64,000 nt of DNA from Ciona intestinalis (lineage: Eukaryota > Chordata > Ascidiacea > Phlebobranchia > Cionidae), in assembly GCF_000224145.3 (NCBI RefSeq), contig NC_020172.2, forward strand, positions 2,959,557 to 3,023,556. The letters are read 5' to 3'. Each line of letters starts with the position of its first letter. Position 1 is the stretch's first letter. This document shows, in pieces, positions 45,773-57,500 of this stretch. Below the pieces are notes generated by a model. That model made no database searches, had not been told where the DNA came from, and saw nothing but the letters and a program-made list of their open reading frames with translations. The translations under genes were made by a program, and so were the position numbers.

Positions 45773-48318
45773 ATACATACATACAACTACATTAAACCCT
45801 TTGCAGCATGCACACCCTTAAACACCATCAGTATCATATTCTAATCACGTCTCACCATAACCATTACTTTTGATAGATTCCTTTTGATCTTCCTTCCCTT
45901 TGTCCCTTCGCTTGGAAAGTTGGAAGAAAATGACCAGCAAGGTATAATAAACAAACGCTAAATTGAAACCAGTTTTTGTAACTGAAGAATAAATATCATG
46001 TTAAATATGCAACGTATATTATGGTGTTTTTTTCTTTCTGTCTAGTTTCGTTTACAGTTTTAGACTTTAATATGGTAACGTATAATATGGTATTTTCTGT
46101 CTGCAATGTTTTGTTTAAAGTTTTTTAACTTTTTAATCAGTATACTATTTATTGCTTGTGTATTATAAGATTTATAGGTATTTTTAATCATTTATTAATT
46201 TAGTTTAAATCTTACTATAAGTAAATCATGTAAAAAGTTCAAAGCTGTATTATGGCGTTATTTGTACTGTTTAACTGGCGCCTAAACCATAGCTGCGTTA
46301 CGACTATTCAAACCTATGACATAATATGGCGGAGGGAAAAACAAAATGGCGGATGCTTTTGGTAGAGGCGCGCTAGGAAATTTTTAATAGCGTTTTTTAT
46401 CATTTCGATGTGACCCAATAATAAAGTTCAAATTTTCGACTTTTTTTAATTAATGTTTGACTATTGTTATAAGAAATTTTAAAAATGGCTAAAACCACAC
46501 TTTTCGAAAAACGTGTAGGCTACAGTTCAGTAAACACGATAACATTTGCATTGACTCATGCAGAATACCACAGCTTTTAACGGGTCGAACACTAAATACA
46601 GTAGTGTGATTCTATTCTAAATGCAATGTATGCGTTGTACAATCCAAGACATTACCGAGACTGTACGAATGTTATTTTAATGTCTCCGAGTCATTTACCA
46701 GCAACTAAGTCCACAAAGCCTAGTAATTATCCACGTTTTTTAAAATGTGTAACACCCGATAAGCCAATATCAAAACAAGGGTCTTATGATATAGATAGTC
46801 AGCCTGTACCCATATGAAAACCCCACCAAAAACTGGAAGTTTTAAAACGAACAAAAACAAGTAAATTGGTAAATTATGTGTCCCATTTATCCTTAACGTA
46901 CGTTAAGCAAGAATCGGGTATGATCATTGTATAAGCTATGCTGCATTGAGAGTGCGATAATAATGCGTATAAGTGGCTTAACTATACTTATTGCGCCGGG
47001 ATAATGACTGGCACCGGTTCTGTATTTATATTTATACCACTACCCCCCATTTTATGATATCCCCTGCACGCTTTTGATATGTCTCACTATAAGAATCCAA
47101 TAAGCACTTTTTCAATGATAGAGATATAACCGCATCGCGGTTTACAGATTATGGACCTTGGGTGGCTCATTTTAGGCTTGCTGTGGCGCTGATATTACAC
47201 GATATACGGGTCCACATTTAAGGATTATAGAGCCCACACATAATTTTCTTTCGGCAGAGATTCGCTTTGCCCGAGCAGGCCAACACGCGAGCTTTTGGTA
47301 TGGCGTGATTACTTCTAAGTGATAGGTACTAATGGCCTTGAAGCCGCTATGCTTTACTTTTGGCTAATCCATCGCGAGCGAATGTCGCTTCAGATCAATT
47401 ACTACTTACAAATTAGCCCTTACGCTCGGTTTATATTAAGTTCTAATATTCAATTTTATCCTCTGATCTAATACCTGATATTCCGGCCTTATTCTAATAA
47501 CACGGCACGAAGTTTCGGTTTACATCCGCGCGAAAAATTCAAATAACCAAACCCATTAAGCTTTTGTTATCTGGCCCCTTCTTATATTTCAAATTACAAT
47601 TCTACCAATGCCATTGAACGCTATTACGCACTGCCCTGCTCCTACACTCGGCACTTTCGAACGGTGTGGCTTATACGAGCCTCTCTGTTCAAAACTGTTT
47701 GCCATTTTTTCTACGCTTTTCCGCCGCCTATACCTCCGTCTCGCTTTCTAGCCCGCGGCAGCTCGGCGTCTTCAAAGGGCGGCATCGGCTGAAGGTTTGT
47801 TTATTTTTCAGAAGTCATGTTTCTATCGGCCTGCATCATATCCTATATGGATACGGCTCCGTTTTCGGCGACTGGCGTAAAGTCGCTTCGATTTCCAATC
47901 TTAATCGAAAAACCATCGCCGTGGTTAATTACGGACGCGGAATGACGCATTTTTGACGGACCTTTTACGCTACGCCAAGCACACGGACAAAAAACATCCC
48001 AAATGTCCTGAAAACAACCCATTTCGCCGATCTTAATATTCCAGTATACATTCATACACCTCGTGCTTGGTGGTGCGGAGGTATTAGTGAAGCGTCACCC
48101 GCGTTGCGCTAATGGCGAGTTAAAGGTGGTTTGATGCGGCATCGAGCGCGGGCGATCGCGACAGATAAACAAAGAAACAAACAAACAAAGTGGCGACAAA
48201 GCACCGAGTTCGCACGCCGCATCTTTGATCGATTGAAACCGAAAAATCTCAAGCTATTAATAAAGACCCCAAAAATGCCTTGTTTTTCATAAAACGTGGG
48301 AATTTTGAAACTGGTTAT

Positions 48319-48528
48319 ATAGTAGGGTGGGGGAAGACGGGACACCTTGATCACATAATATCCAAATATCTTGATCGTGTTTCAAACAATTAACAACTGT
48401 CTATATAAAAGTCGTAAGAATTCGGTTTTATAATTATTTGCATTTTCTTTGTTTACTACCAAAAGTGACGAGAAAACAGAATAATAAGGCGTCCCATCTT
48501 CCCCCCGCCGTATACTATACTATACTAC
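48319..48528. mobile_element. Family-1 MITE
   Basis: Left ATAGTAGGGTGGGGGAAGAC, right CCCATCTTCCCCCCGCC followed by a short TATAC repeat; complete core. Confidence 0.82.
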
Positions 48529-49103
48529 ATAGTCCTGTTGGATAAGATGGATTTCAATAACACCTAATACCCCATAATTCCTCATCTTGTTTTTAACAAT
48601 TAACAACACCTTTTAAGAAGTGTGAGGATACGGTAAAATTGTTCTGTAAATATTCTTTATTTTCTGCCAAATTGGACAAAAAAGATAATAATTACTGTGG
48701 CATGAAATATATCTATGTTGTCTAACCCAACAGAGAGACATGATTAATTGTCTTGCCCAATACAATTATTGCAGTAGGTTGGGGTAAGATCTACAAAGGA
48801 TTTTCAGATTTTTATAACCGTATGTTCACGAATATTGGTAATTGTTTAAAAATATGGGATTGTGTCCTAACGAAATTTATCTTGTGGGACAGTATTTACA
48901 TAACAAAAAAATAACAAAAAAAATATAAATCCACATCCTCACGACTCCCATAGACCGTTGTTAATTGTTTAAAATACGATCGATGAGGATATTTGAATAT
49001 CATGTGCTGAAGGTGTCCCATCTCCCCACAGAAGTAGGCCTACTCTTTAATTTACTAGCCAGACCTATACCGGTCTAATGATATTTTTAGTGAGCCAAAA
49101 TAA

Positions 49104-49290
49104 TGTGGGGCAACATGGATACGGTTTCGATTTTACATCCCAAATTTCCCAATCGCGTTTTAACAATTAACAACGCTATTTTTAAGTCGTAAAGATACAG
49201 TTATATAATTTTATAAATATTCTTTATTTACCACCAAATGGGACTGTAAAAGAGAGTGAAAACACAGACCATTTTACCCCAACCTACTAT
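49104..49290. mobile_element. Family-2 MITE upstream of Dlx
   Basis: Left TGTGGGGCAACATGGATACG, right CATTTTACCCCAACCTACTA; followed by an AT microsatellite near 49304-49320. Confidence 0.75.
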
Positions 49291-51159
49291 ATATAAGATG
49301 CAATTATATATATATATATACAATAAATATAATTAATTTTTTTACCCATGTTTATCGTACATTATTTTATACACTGCTATTACTAAACGTTACAACTATA
49401 AAAAATTCACCGTTTTTTTGACACCAAGAGTTTGGTGGTGGAACAGCTCTGCTATTCACTTTAGAACTATCACCTCAGGCAGCATGCTGAAACATGATAT
49501 GGGTTTATCAGCCGTATAGAGTTTCCGTCTCTTCAGAATTCAGTTTTCTATCTTAGTTCGCCGAAAGAAATTATCTAATATAAAACTTCTTAAAACACAA
49601 CTACATTTCGAACAAGCACCTAACTACGTTGAAGCAGACGTTAAAATAACACACTAGCCCAACTGCTTCTGTATATTTTTCCATATGTATTGAATTTTAA
49701 GGCTCGTCGGCCATTTTAAGGTCGAAGCAGTCATCGAAGTGTGTAATATCCCTGCATTCTTGCCTTACCATCATTGAAGGTTAGACATATAACGTTTTTA
49801 GGATAACGGTTAGAAGATACGGTGTTTTATAATTACGATGTATAGCCATTCTGTGAACTCCTACTGTGCGGATATATGTAACCGCAAACTTATGTTACGT
49901 TTATACAACTCAGTGCGAAATAGAACAAACTGGTGTTTAAGATACGTTGAACACTTAATAACGCAGATGTTTATTAAATATATCGACTCCGTTTTCATGC
50001 TTAAATTACCTTGATCTTTTCTAATATTATAACGATTATTTTATAGTTTTTTTTTGGGTAAAATGCTAACATTTCTGTTAGTCCTTTTAAAATGTTTTTT
50101 TTCTGTGTGTGTGTGTTTAAAACTCGCGCGTTTATATTTACGTGTGCGCAATTAGTCGATCATTTCGTCGTTACCACGGTCAGAAATTGAAATTGTGACA
50201 TTAATTTTTATTGAGTCGTATTTTCTAACAGACAGTCGGATATATAGGCACTTAATGTAGTTTGGCGGGTTGCGGCACCTTAGGAAATACGTCAAGTTCG
50301 CTTTAAGCCAAGATAAAGCAATGATTCATATCCGGGCTTATAACTCAGTCGAATCGAAGTAACTCGATCAAAATGCTTCAGAGTGAGTTTCATTTCACCG
50401 CGGCCCTCATATTTTATAAAAGGTCCGATTAAGAATATGGGATATAGGAATATGAATCGCGTTTTAGCGAAAAACAAAGAGCTTTTTACGGTCTATATGT
50501 CAACCAGTTAACCGAACAAGATTTTTTCAAATTTAAAAAGAATTTATCTATAACAAATCGCCACGAAACATAATTCTCCTAACAAAACTTTATTAGCGTA
50601 TGACATTTTATACATCAAATCGGAACGAATTTGTGAATAGTTTAAAATTCGAAATATAAAAAAATGCTTTGGGCTTCCTTTACCAAAGCGGCTCCAAAAC
50701 CTGTATATGCTTTCTACAATCTTAAAATTTTAAATATTGTACGAAAAAGGCAAATCTGACGCTAATTATTTAAAAAAATTGTAGCCCCCCACCTTAACAT
50801 TAAATGACGTGGTTAATGAACCCTGCCTGTTTTCCCACACAGAATAATACTGGACCATAATTCGTATTTCACTGTGTACTAATAACAAAGTTTCATCGCC
50901 GCTAAAGTATAGGCCTTCTGTAAGCACAGCACGGTATAGCTCAAATAAATTATTGCTTTAGGTTCAGACATATAAAGCCTTTATTCCGAAACGTCAGAAT
51001 TGTTTTGGGTAGTAAAAAAGCAGCTTACGTGAGAACAAAAAATCTGTTACATAAAATAATGTTAAACTTGTAATTGAATGTTACGACGGTCCGTTACACA
51101 TCTGTCTAAAAACTAAAAAAAGACATTTTAGTGCACCCAATAAACAAAATCCACAAGAA

Positions 51160-51349
51160 GGGTGGGAGAAGATGGGACACCTTTAGCACATAATATTTAA
51201 TTATCCTGACCGTATTTTAAACGATTAACAACAGTATACGGTAGTCGTGAGGTTACGGTTTTATAATTATTTGAATAACCTTAGTTTATTACCAAATGGG
51301 ACGAGAAATAGAATGAAACGGTGTCCCATCTTCCTCCAATCTACTATAC
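51160..51349. mobile_element. Family-1 MITE
   Basis: Left GAAGGGTGGGAGAAGATGGG, right GTCCCATCTTCCTCCAATC; complete core. Confidence 0.78.
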
Positions 51350-51558
51350 ATGCCTGTATACAGTATGTTCATATAGACCGAATCTGCTGGTATAGACTGC
51401 GCTATAATTCAAATAACCACACGCCCATTACCTACAAAGACCACGGCTGTCGAATGTTTTTAAAGAAAATAACATTTAACACGGCAAAAGGTCTTGAACG
51501 AATTTTAACGAAAAAATGTGTCGCAGATATTGAAAAACAACGATAATTGTTGTTATTA

Positions 51559-51775
51559 CTGGGGAAAGATGGATACCATTAGCATATAATGTTCCATGTT
51601 TTTTATTCGTCCTTTTTAAAATTAACAACGCTAGCAAATTTGAATTTAACAAACTTAGAGTCCGAATTTAGTATGGTAATATAATTCTGTAAATACTCTT
51701 TGTTTATTACCAGATGGAGGGAAAAAAGAGAATGTAAACGTGGACCATCTTACCACCAAACGGTAGATATAAGGG
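51559..51775. mobile_element. Family-2 MITE
   Basis: Left ACTGGGGAAAGATGGATACC, right GACCATCTTACCACCAAACG; contains an insertion relative to other copies near 51640-51670. Confidence 0.65.
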
Positions 51776-53403
51776 GTAAAAGTTAGGTTTATACCAGCTT
51801 ATTTATGGATTAAATTTATTCACGTCTATACAAACTGAAATGCGTAAATGCTATTACATATAGACAAATACAATATAATAGCTCATTCAAATATTATTCA
51901 TTTTGCAATGCTTAGGAATAAAAGAAAAAAATTGCATTGGTGCAGTGCAGGTTGTATTTAGCTGGAGCATGGCTTTGGGTTCAAATTTAATTTGAGAAAT
52001 TTTATTTTAAAAAGGAGTTTAGGGATTTAAAAATCACTTTAGCATTATCGGCAGTTTATTGCATTTTCTTCTGTTTTTAGTTATTTTATATACGACAACA
52101 CATATAGGTGTCAAGATAAAACATTTTAGTCGGAAATTTAAATGAATCAACTGTTTTCCTTTAGGGCTAGGCGATCAAAATTTATTGAATAGTCATATGT
52201 TCATTTACGTACATTTATTCATGTCTCGGATTTTTTAATCTTAATAATTCGACGGTCATTTGCAATGCATGTCAAGTTTGGTGTTTAATTATAAAAATCC
52301 CGCGCGTGAAAGCATTCAGTAATTACATAGTAGCTCTTGTACAGATTGCGCAACCTTTTATAATGCCTTTGCCTGATTTATTTTTGGCGTTAAACACGTG
52401 CTCAAAATTTTGGGACCCGCCCGCGCGTTTTAATGACTCATCTTACGCGACATGGCCTTGACTGACGCAGCAAAACGGCTGTCACAAAAGTTAAAATCCT
52501 GGCGCCTTTTCAAACGACGGGGGTTTCCGCCCAGGTGATTTCATGACGTGACAATACTATATAGTGACGTCACAATGCGACGAATGTCTACGTGCAAGTG
52601 CTACGCCCACTATGGTTTCCTATACGCTGGTTTAAGTTCGGAATAAACTGAGGACTCGTGTTCGGTTACGTATTTAATATTCGCTTACGTAAATTGATAT
52701 TACATAAAACAGTCGTACAGTATAACACTTGATATCTATCAACAGTGTAAATCCGGTGAAACTGAATCGTAAAAGTTGAGTTTCAATTATGTAAACTATA
52801 TCCATTTTCTGCTGGTCGTTTTTTATCTGTAAGAATTTGTTTTAACACATTTTAGTTCTTATAAAAAATGCTTTACTAAAATAACTTGAAATTTTCACAG
52901 CAAATACTCAAAATTTTAGAAAAAATTGACTGCAAGTATCGCTTTAAAACAGGATCTCTTCTGCCACCTAACGGTCGCTATTTTGCAGGATTTTCGACTT
53001 AAAACTGACGTGGGATTGTCGAATGCTAATTGTTCTACCAAAAGGCAAGGTCAGTGTATATGTTTAAAATAAGTTTTTTGACGGCTTAGTAAAGTGTATA
53101 ATTTGTAATTTTATGCCATTAGCAAATAAATTTGTTATGTTTAAGATTTGATATGATCGTTTTTAAACTTGCCAACTATTTGACAAAAGCGTATTTAAAA
53201 TTGCCAATTACACTACATAGTTTAATTAACCCGTAAAATTTGACGCTTTTCATTTATTTATGTATTAAAATTTTGTTGCGACTTTTTGCAATGCTTTGTT
53301 GTGCGCCATATTAAACCTTGTTGTTCAGAAGATTTCAGTTATGCATACCCGAATATGACATAACATTTTTTTTTATTTATTTCAAAAAGTTATTATAGAT
53401 ATA

Positions 53404-53603
53404 CAGTAGGGTGGGGAAGATGGAACACCTTTTTATTCTATTTGTTCGTCCCATTTGGAAGTAAACAAAAAACATTCAAAGAATTATAAAACCGTATTAT
53501 ATCCTTACGACTTTCATAGATTGTTTTTAATTGTTTAAAACACTATCCGGATGTTTGGACATTATAAGCTATATGTGTGCCGCCTTTCCCCACCCTACTA
53601 TAT
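53404..53603. mobile_element. Family-1 MITE, well preserved
   Basis: Left CAGTAGGGTGGGGAAGATGG, right CCTTTCCCCACCCTACTATA, so the outer ~20 bases are near-perfect inverted repeats. No coding capacity. Confidence 0.85.
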
Positions 53604-54204
53604 AGAATAAAGAGAAGAGAAAGAATATCAAAAACACGCCATGCTGCATATCAAATGTATGAAAAGAGCATCGGTTAAAACGAGTGGCTTTTAATCCCAA
53701 TATACAATATACATACATTAAGCTGTAAACATTTAATCAAACGAATCTCATTGAAAAAAGTGCCTTCTTATAGCTATGTTAGACAAAATACTTTTTGCTT
53801 CCAAAAATAACGAGATAATACCTCATTTTTTTAGACTTTTGTCAAATTTGGCACAAGGTTCTTTATTTGTCGGTAAACACATTACGAAATCAGACACCAA
53901 TATTGTGTATATGATAACAGCCACACCACGAACATGTAGACGTCGATCATAGCCTTGGGCAGAATACGATTGCTGTACTGATGTGTAAAACTTGTCGAAT
54001 AGGTAAGCTGTAAAACTTAACAGCTGATCTAGAATATAATATTATCTAAAAAGTTAAAAAAGTATAAAAATAGAAATTTTTAAGTGATTAGGAAATTATT
54101 CATTTTTCTGGATCTGTTTGAGGTTAGAATTGGTTTTAGTTTACATTATTTTTTTTGGTTGATTAAAACAAATACAGCTGTAAGTTGTAAAATATATAGT
54201 ACTA

Positions 54205-54425
54205 TGGGACAGTTTAGATATCGTTAGCATATAATAACCTAAACTATGTTCTTAATTGTGTGTTTTTTAACAACAATAAACAACGTTTCTTTTAATAACA
54301 ATAAACAACGTTTTTTAGTGTCGTAAGGATGGGGAAATATAATTCCGTATATTTTCTTTGTTTACTGTACCAAAAAGGACAATAAAAGAAAATGAAAACA
54401 TGGCTCATCTTACCCCAACCTTTTA
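54205..54425. mobile_element. Family-2 MITE just upstream of the FN3/EGF/SEA start
   Basis: Left TATGGGACAGTTTAGATATC, right CTCATCTTACCCCAACCTT; an AATAAACAACGTTT segment is tandemly duplicated at 54276-54314. It lies ~80 bases upstream of the start codon at 54508. Confidence 0.7.
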
Positions 54426-54507
54426 TATTTGCATTTAAAGTTCTTTTTTTTAGGCAATTAGCAAAATATATTTATTATGGTTAAAAATGTGTTGATATAG
54501 ATTTAGA

Positions 54508-54586
54508 ATGGTCTGTACAAAATACTTTGACATATGGACACGATATTGGTTTGTTGCTGGCAATATTTTACTTGTGATTCGTATAG
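54508..54586 (+). CDS. Exon 1 of the FN3/EGF/SEA gene: start and signal peptide
   Basis: ATG (54508-54510), 26 codons plus one base to a consensus donor (gtaagt). It encodes M-V-C-T-K-Y-F followed by a Trp/Phe/Ala/Leu/Ile hydrophobic run. The +1 phase exactly fits exon 2 (54860). AG dinucleotides at 54499-54500 and 54505-54506 leave open a spliced-leader or 5' UTR junction right before the ATG. Confidence 0.75.
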
Positions 54587-57500
54587 GTAAGTGAATATAA
54601 GATATAACCTACTAGAGATTGCGGGGTAATGGTCTAAAGTTGGCATAAATCCGAGGTCCTTGACAAGACCTTACCCATATAGAATATGAATAAATAAATG
54701 TAACGTTGAACACGGGTGTTTTGTTTCATGCACCTCGTGCCAGCTTACGGGTTACCGAGTATTTACTTTGTAGGTAATTATTTTTTGGAGATATTCATCG
54801 TTTTTCACGTCTGGCTGATAATTTGGTCAATATAATAAAAGAACACGTTGTTTTTACAGTTTCTGCGACGGGAAGTTACTCTTCGTGTCACGTGACCGAG
54901 GAAGGCATCAACGTCACGTGGTCTTTGTATCCTAACACGTCACTCCTCGTCAATCGGAATACAACATTATATAATAGAAGCAGTAATGTAAGTCTGCCGT
55001 TGCCTTGTAATGTATTATTAGGGTGGGGGAAGATGGGACTCCTTTAGTACATAATATCCAGATATCCCGATCGTGTTTTAAACAATCAACAACGGTCTAT
55101 GAGAGTCATGAGGACATAGTTTCATATTTCTTTGAATGTTCTTTGCTTATACTACTAAATGGGACGAGAAAATAGAGTTAAAAAGTGTCCCATCTTCCCC
55201 CATCCTACTGTATAAAACGTAACTTTTTTTAGAACTTTATAAATTGTTGGTAAAAATTAAGTCATAAAATGTTTAACAAATAAAAAAAATTTTTTTTAGA
55301 ACTCGTCGTCTGTATTTTACAAAATAACTTGGAAGCCAGCGGGTCATAATGACACCGAACAAGTACAGTTACTGACAGCAAACATAAGCAGTTACATCAT
55401 AAAAGATTTAAATTCATCAACGAGTTACAACGTGGCTGTTTCATTGGAGTCGGATTTAAATCAAACTGTTTTTGATTCTGATACCAATTCTACAGCAGCT
55501 GTGTTGCAATGCCAAGTCGAAACGTTAAACGGAGGTAAATCGCTTTATTTTAGTTTTACTAAAAGATTATAGCATGGGTAAAGCTTATAGGTATATGGTG
55601 AGACATATAGTAGGGTGGGAGGAGATGGGACACCTTTTTATTCTGTTTTTCTCGTCCCATACTATATATAGTACTCGGGGGAAAGATGGAACACCATTGG
55701 CACATAACACCCAAATATCCTGACCGTGTTTTAAACAATTAACAACGGCCTATTAATTTTTGTTTTATCCTTACTAGCGCAATTTTAGATATTTTCCGAT
55801 TTTTTTGACATACCTTGTGTTGACTGTATTTTTATTACCACAGTGGCAACTGCACCGAAAAACGTCACAGTAGAACCTCGTTCTCCAACTACAGCCGAAA
55901 TGAAATGGAGATCGCCTGATCCGACGCATGGTGGAATTGAATTCTACACTGTTCAATATAGATTTCGTAACAGCAGCGACATTACTACCGTAAGGATAAC
56001 ATAACATAATTTTTATTTATCTTTACGAAACAATAGCGAAAATCATGTTATTGAACCATTAACCGGAAGGAATCGACAACAAAACAACAGTTGTTAAAAC
56101 ACGCTATGGATAAAAAGTGTGGGAAAGAGTTCAGCGAAAACGCGCGGCTGTTGCACTCAATAGATTATGGTGTTACTAAACTGAGTTACTAGAACTTAAT
56201 TAAATTCCTCATCATCTATAAATACAGTAGGGAAGGGAAGACGGGACACCTTTAGCAAATAATATTCTATACTTCCTGATCGTGTTTTAAACAATTAACA
56301 ACGGTCTTTGGGGGTCGCAAGGATACTGTTTCATAATGATTGGAATTTCCTTTTTTTACTACTAAATGTTTAGAGAAATAAAATGAAAAGGTGTTCCATC
56401 TCTTAACCTATATAACGATAACCGACAAAGGGTTGGAAATAACTGCCGCCTTTTTTAGGTTCGGGTGAATGCTTCAAGAAGACGATACGTTGCTAGGAAT
56501 CTGTTATTCCATAGCATGTACCAGTTCAGGGTGTCTGCTCAGAATCAACACGCTGGTGCATTTACGCCATGGATTCAATTAAATTTGGGTAAAGACTGTG
56601 TGTATATTTCTATTATTCGTGTCATGTGTATTATTATTGTTCCTATAAAGCCTGCGTATAGGTATGTGTCTTGTTTTTTTGGTAGCAAACGAAGAACTTT
56701 CAAAGAATTATAAAACCGTCTCCTCACGACTGTCATAGACTGTTGTTAAATGTTCAAAACCCGATCAGAATATTTAGATATTATGTGCTAAGTCTCCCTT
56801 CTTCCTCACATTACTAATCCTATTCAGAGCCATAGAAAAGGTGTTTATACGACTCTGTACCTATTATGCCGTATACATAAAGTCCCTCAATATATTTGTT
56901 GGTCCCCATATATATTCGTGTACTGTGTAATAATGTTGGGGAATTACCAGGGATATTATTTTGCATACTAGACTTTATTATTTTAAATTTAACAGATGTT
57001 AAGACGTTCCTACTCTTTGCTGAAGTACCCGATAACAAAAAAGACAATTTTAAAAATGCCGTAAGTAGATTTTTGCACTCTATGTTCTAGTTCCGTTTAT
57101 ATTTCTCGGCTTGCAGCAGAACATAGAAATTAGTACTGGAAGACCGGCGCCGGCAAAGTGGTTAGCGCGCTTGCCTGTAACCCAGAGGTAATGGGTTCAA
57201 GGCTCGTCGCTGCTACCATTGTGTGCGCATGTGCCCTTAAGCAAGACACCTTTGGCAATTGCTCCAACCCAGTGGTCACCTATGGGTTGTCCAAATTATC
57301 AGCCACAAATAAAAAAATCCCCCTAAAAATAAAAAAAAACATTGATCCTATCCCACAAAACTAGTATAAATACTCATATAGATAACGTTATCTATCTTCA
57401 ACACAGCTTCCTTCTATTCTTCCTTTGTCTTACTTGGGGTCAAGTGAGGTCAACTCAACCAGTTTTAACCTGGGCAGGGGGTGGACAAGGGTAAGTTATG

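Larger units (their letters stand above)
42544..54507. other. Gene-poor flank between Dlx and the FN3/EGF/SEA gene
   Basis: 12 kb between two divergently transcribed genes. I find no coding exon I can support. Contents: an 8-bp inverted repeat with Myb-type half-sites (42751-42779), a plus-strand TATA box (43863-43870), a 30-bp tandem repeat (45638-45772), at least seven MITE copies, an AT microsatellite (~49304-49320), and a CRE site TGACGTCAC near 52564. Long AT-rich stretches (46.0-48.3, 49.3-51.1 and 51.8-53.4 kb) show nothing further that I can name. Confidence 0.6.

Noticed and set aside
57142..57200. tRNA gene (A and B boxes present)
   Set aside because: It is the head of a SINE copy; the same head and body recur at 5671 and 20021.
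57416..57500. Alternative exon for the mosaic gene (AACACAG ... AAGG|gtaagt)
   Set aside because: Borders look acceptable but the segment ends in phase 0, which cannot join the next EGF exon; 58069-58189 fits both sides.
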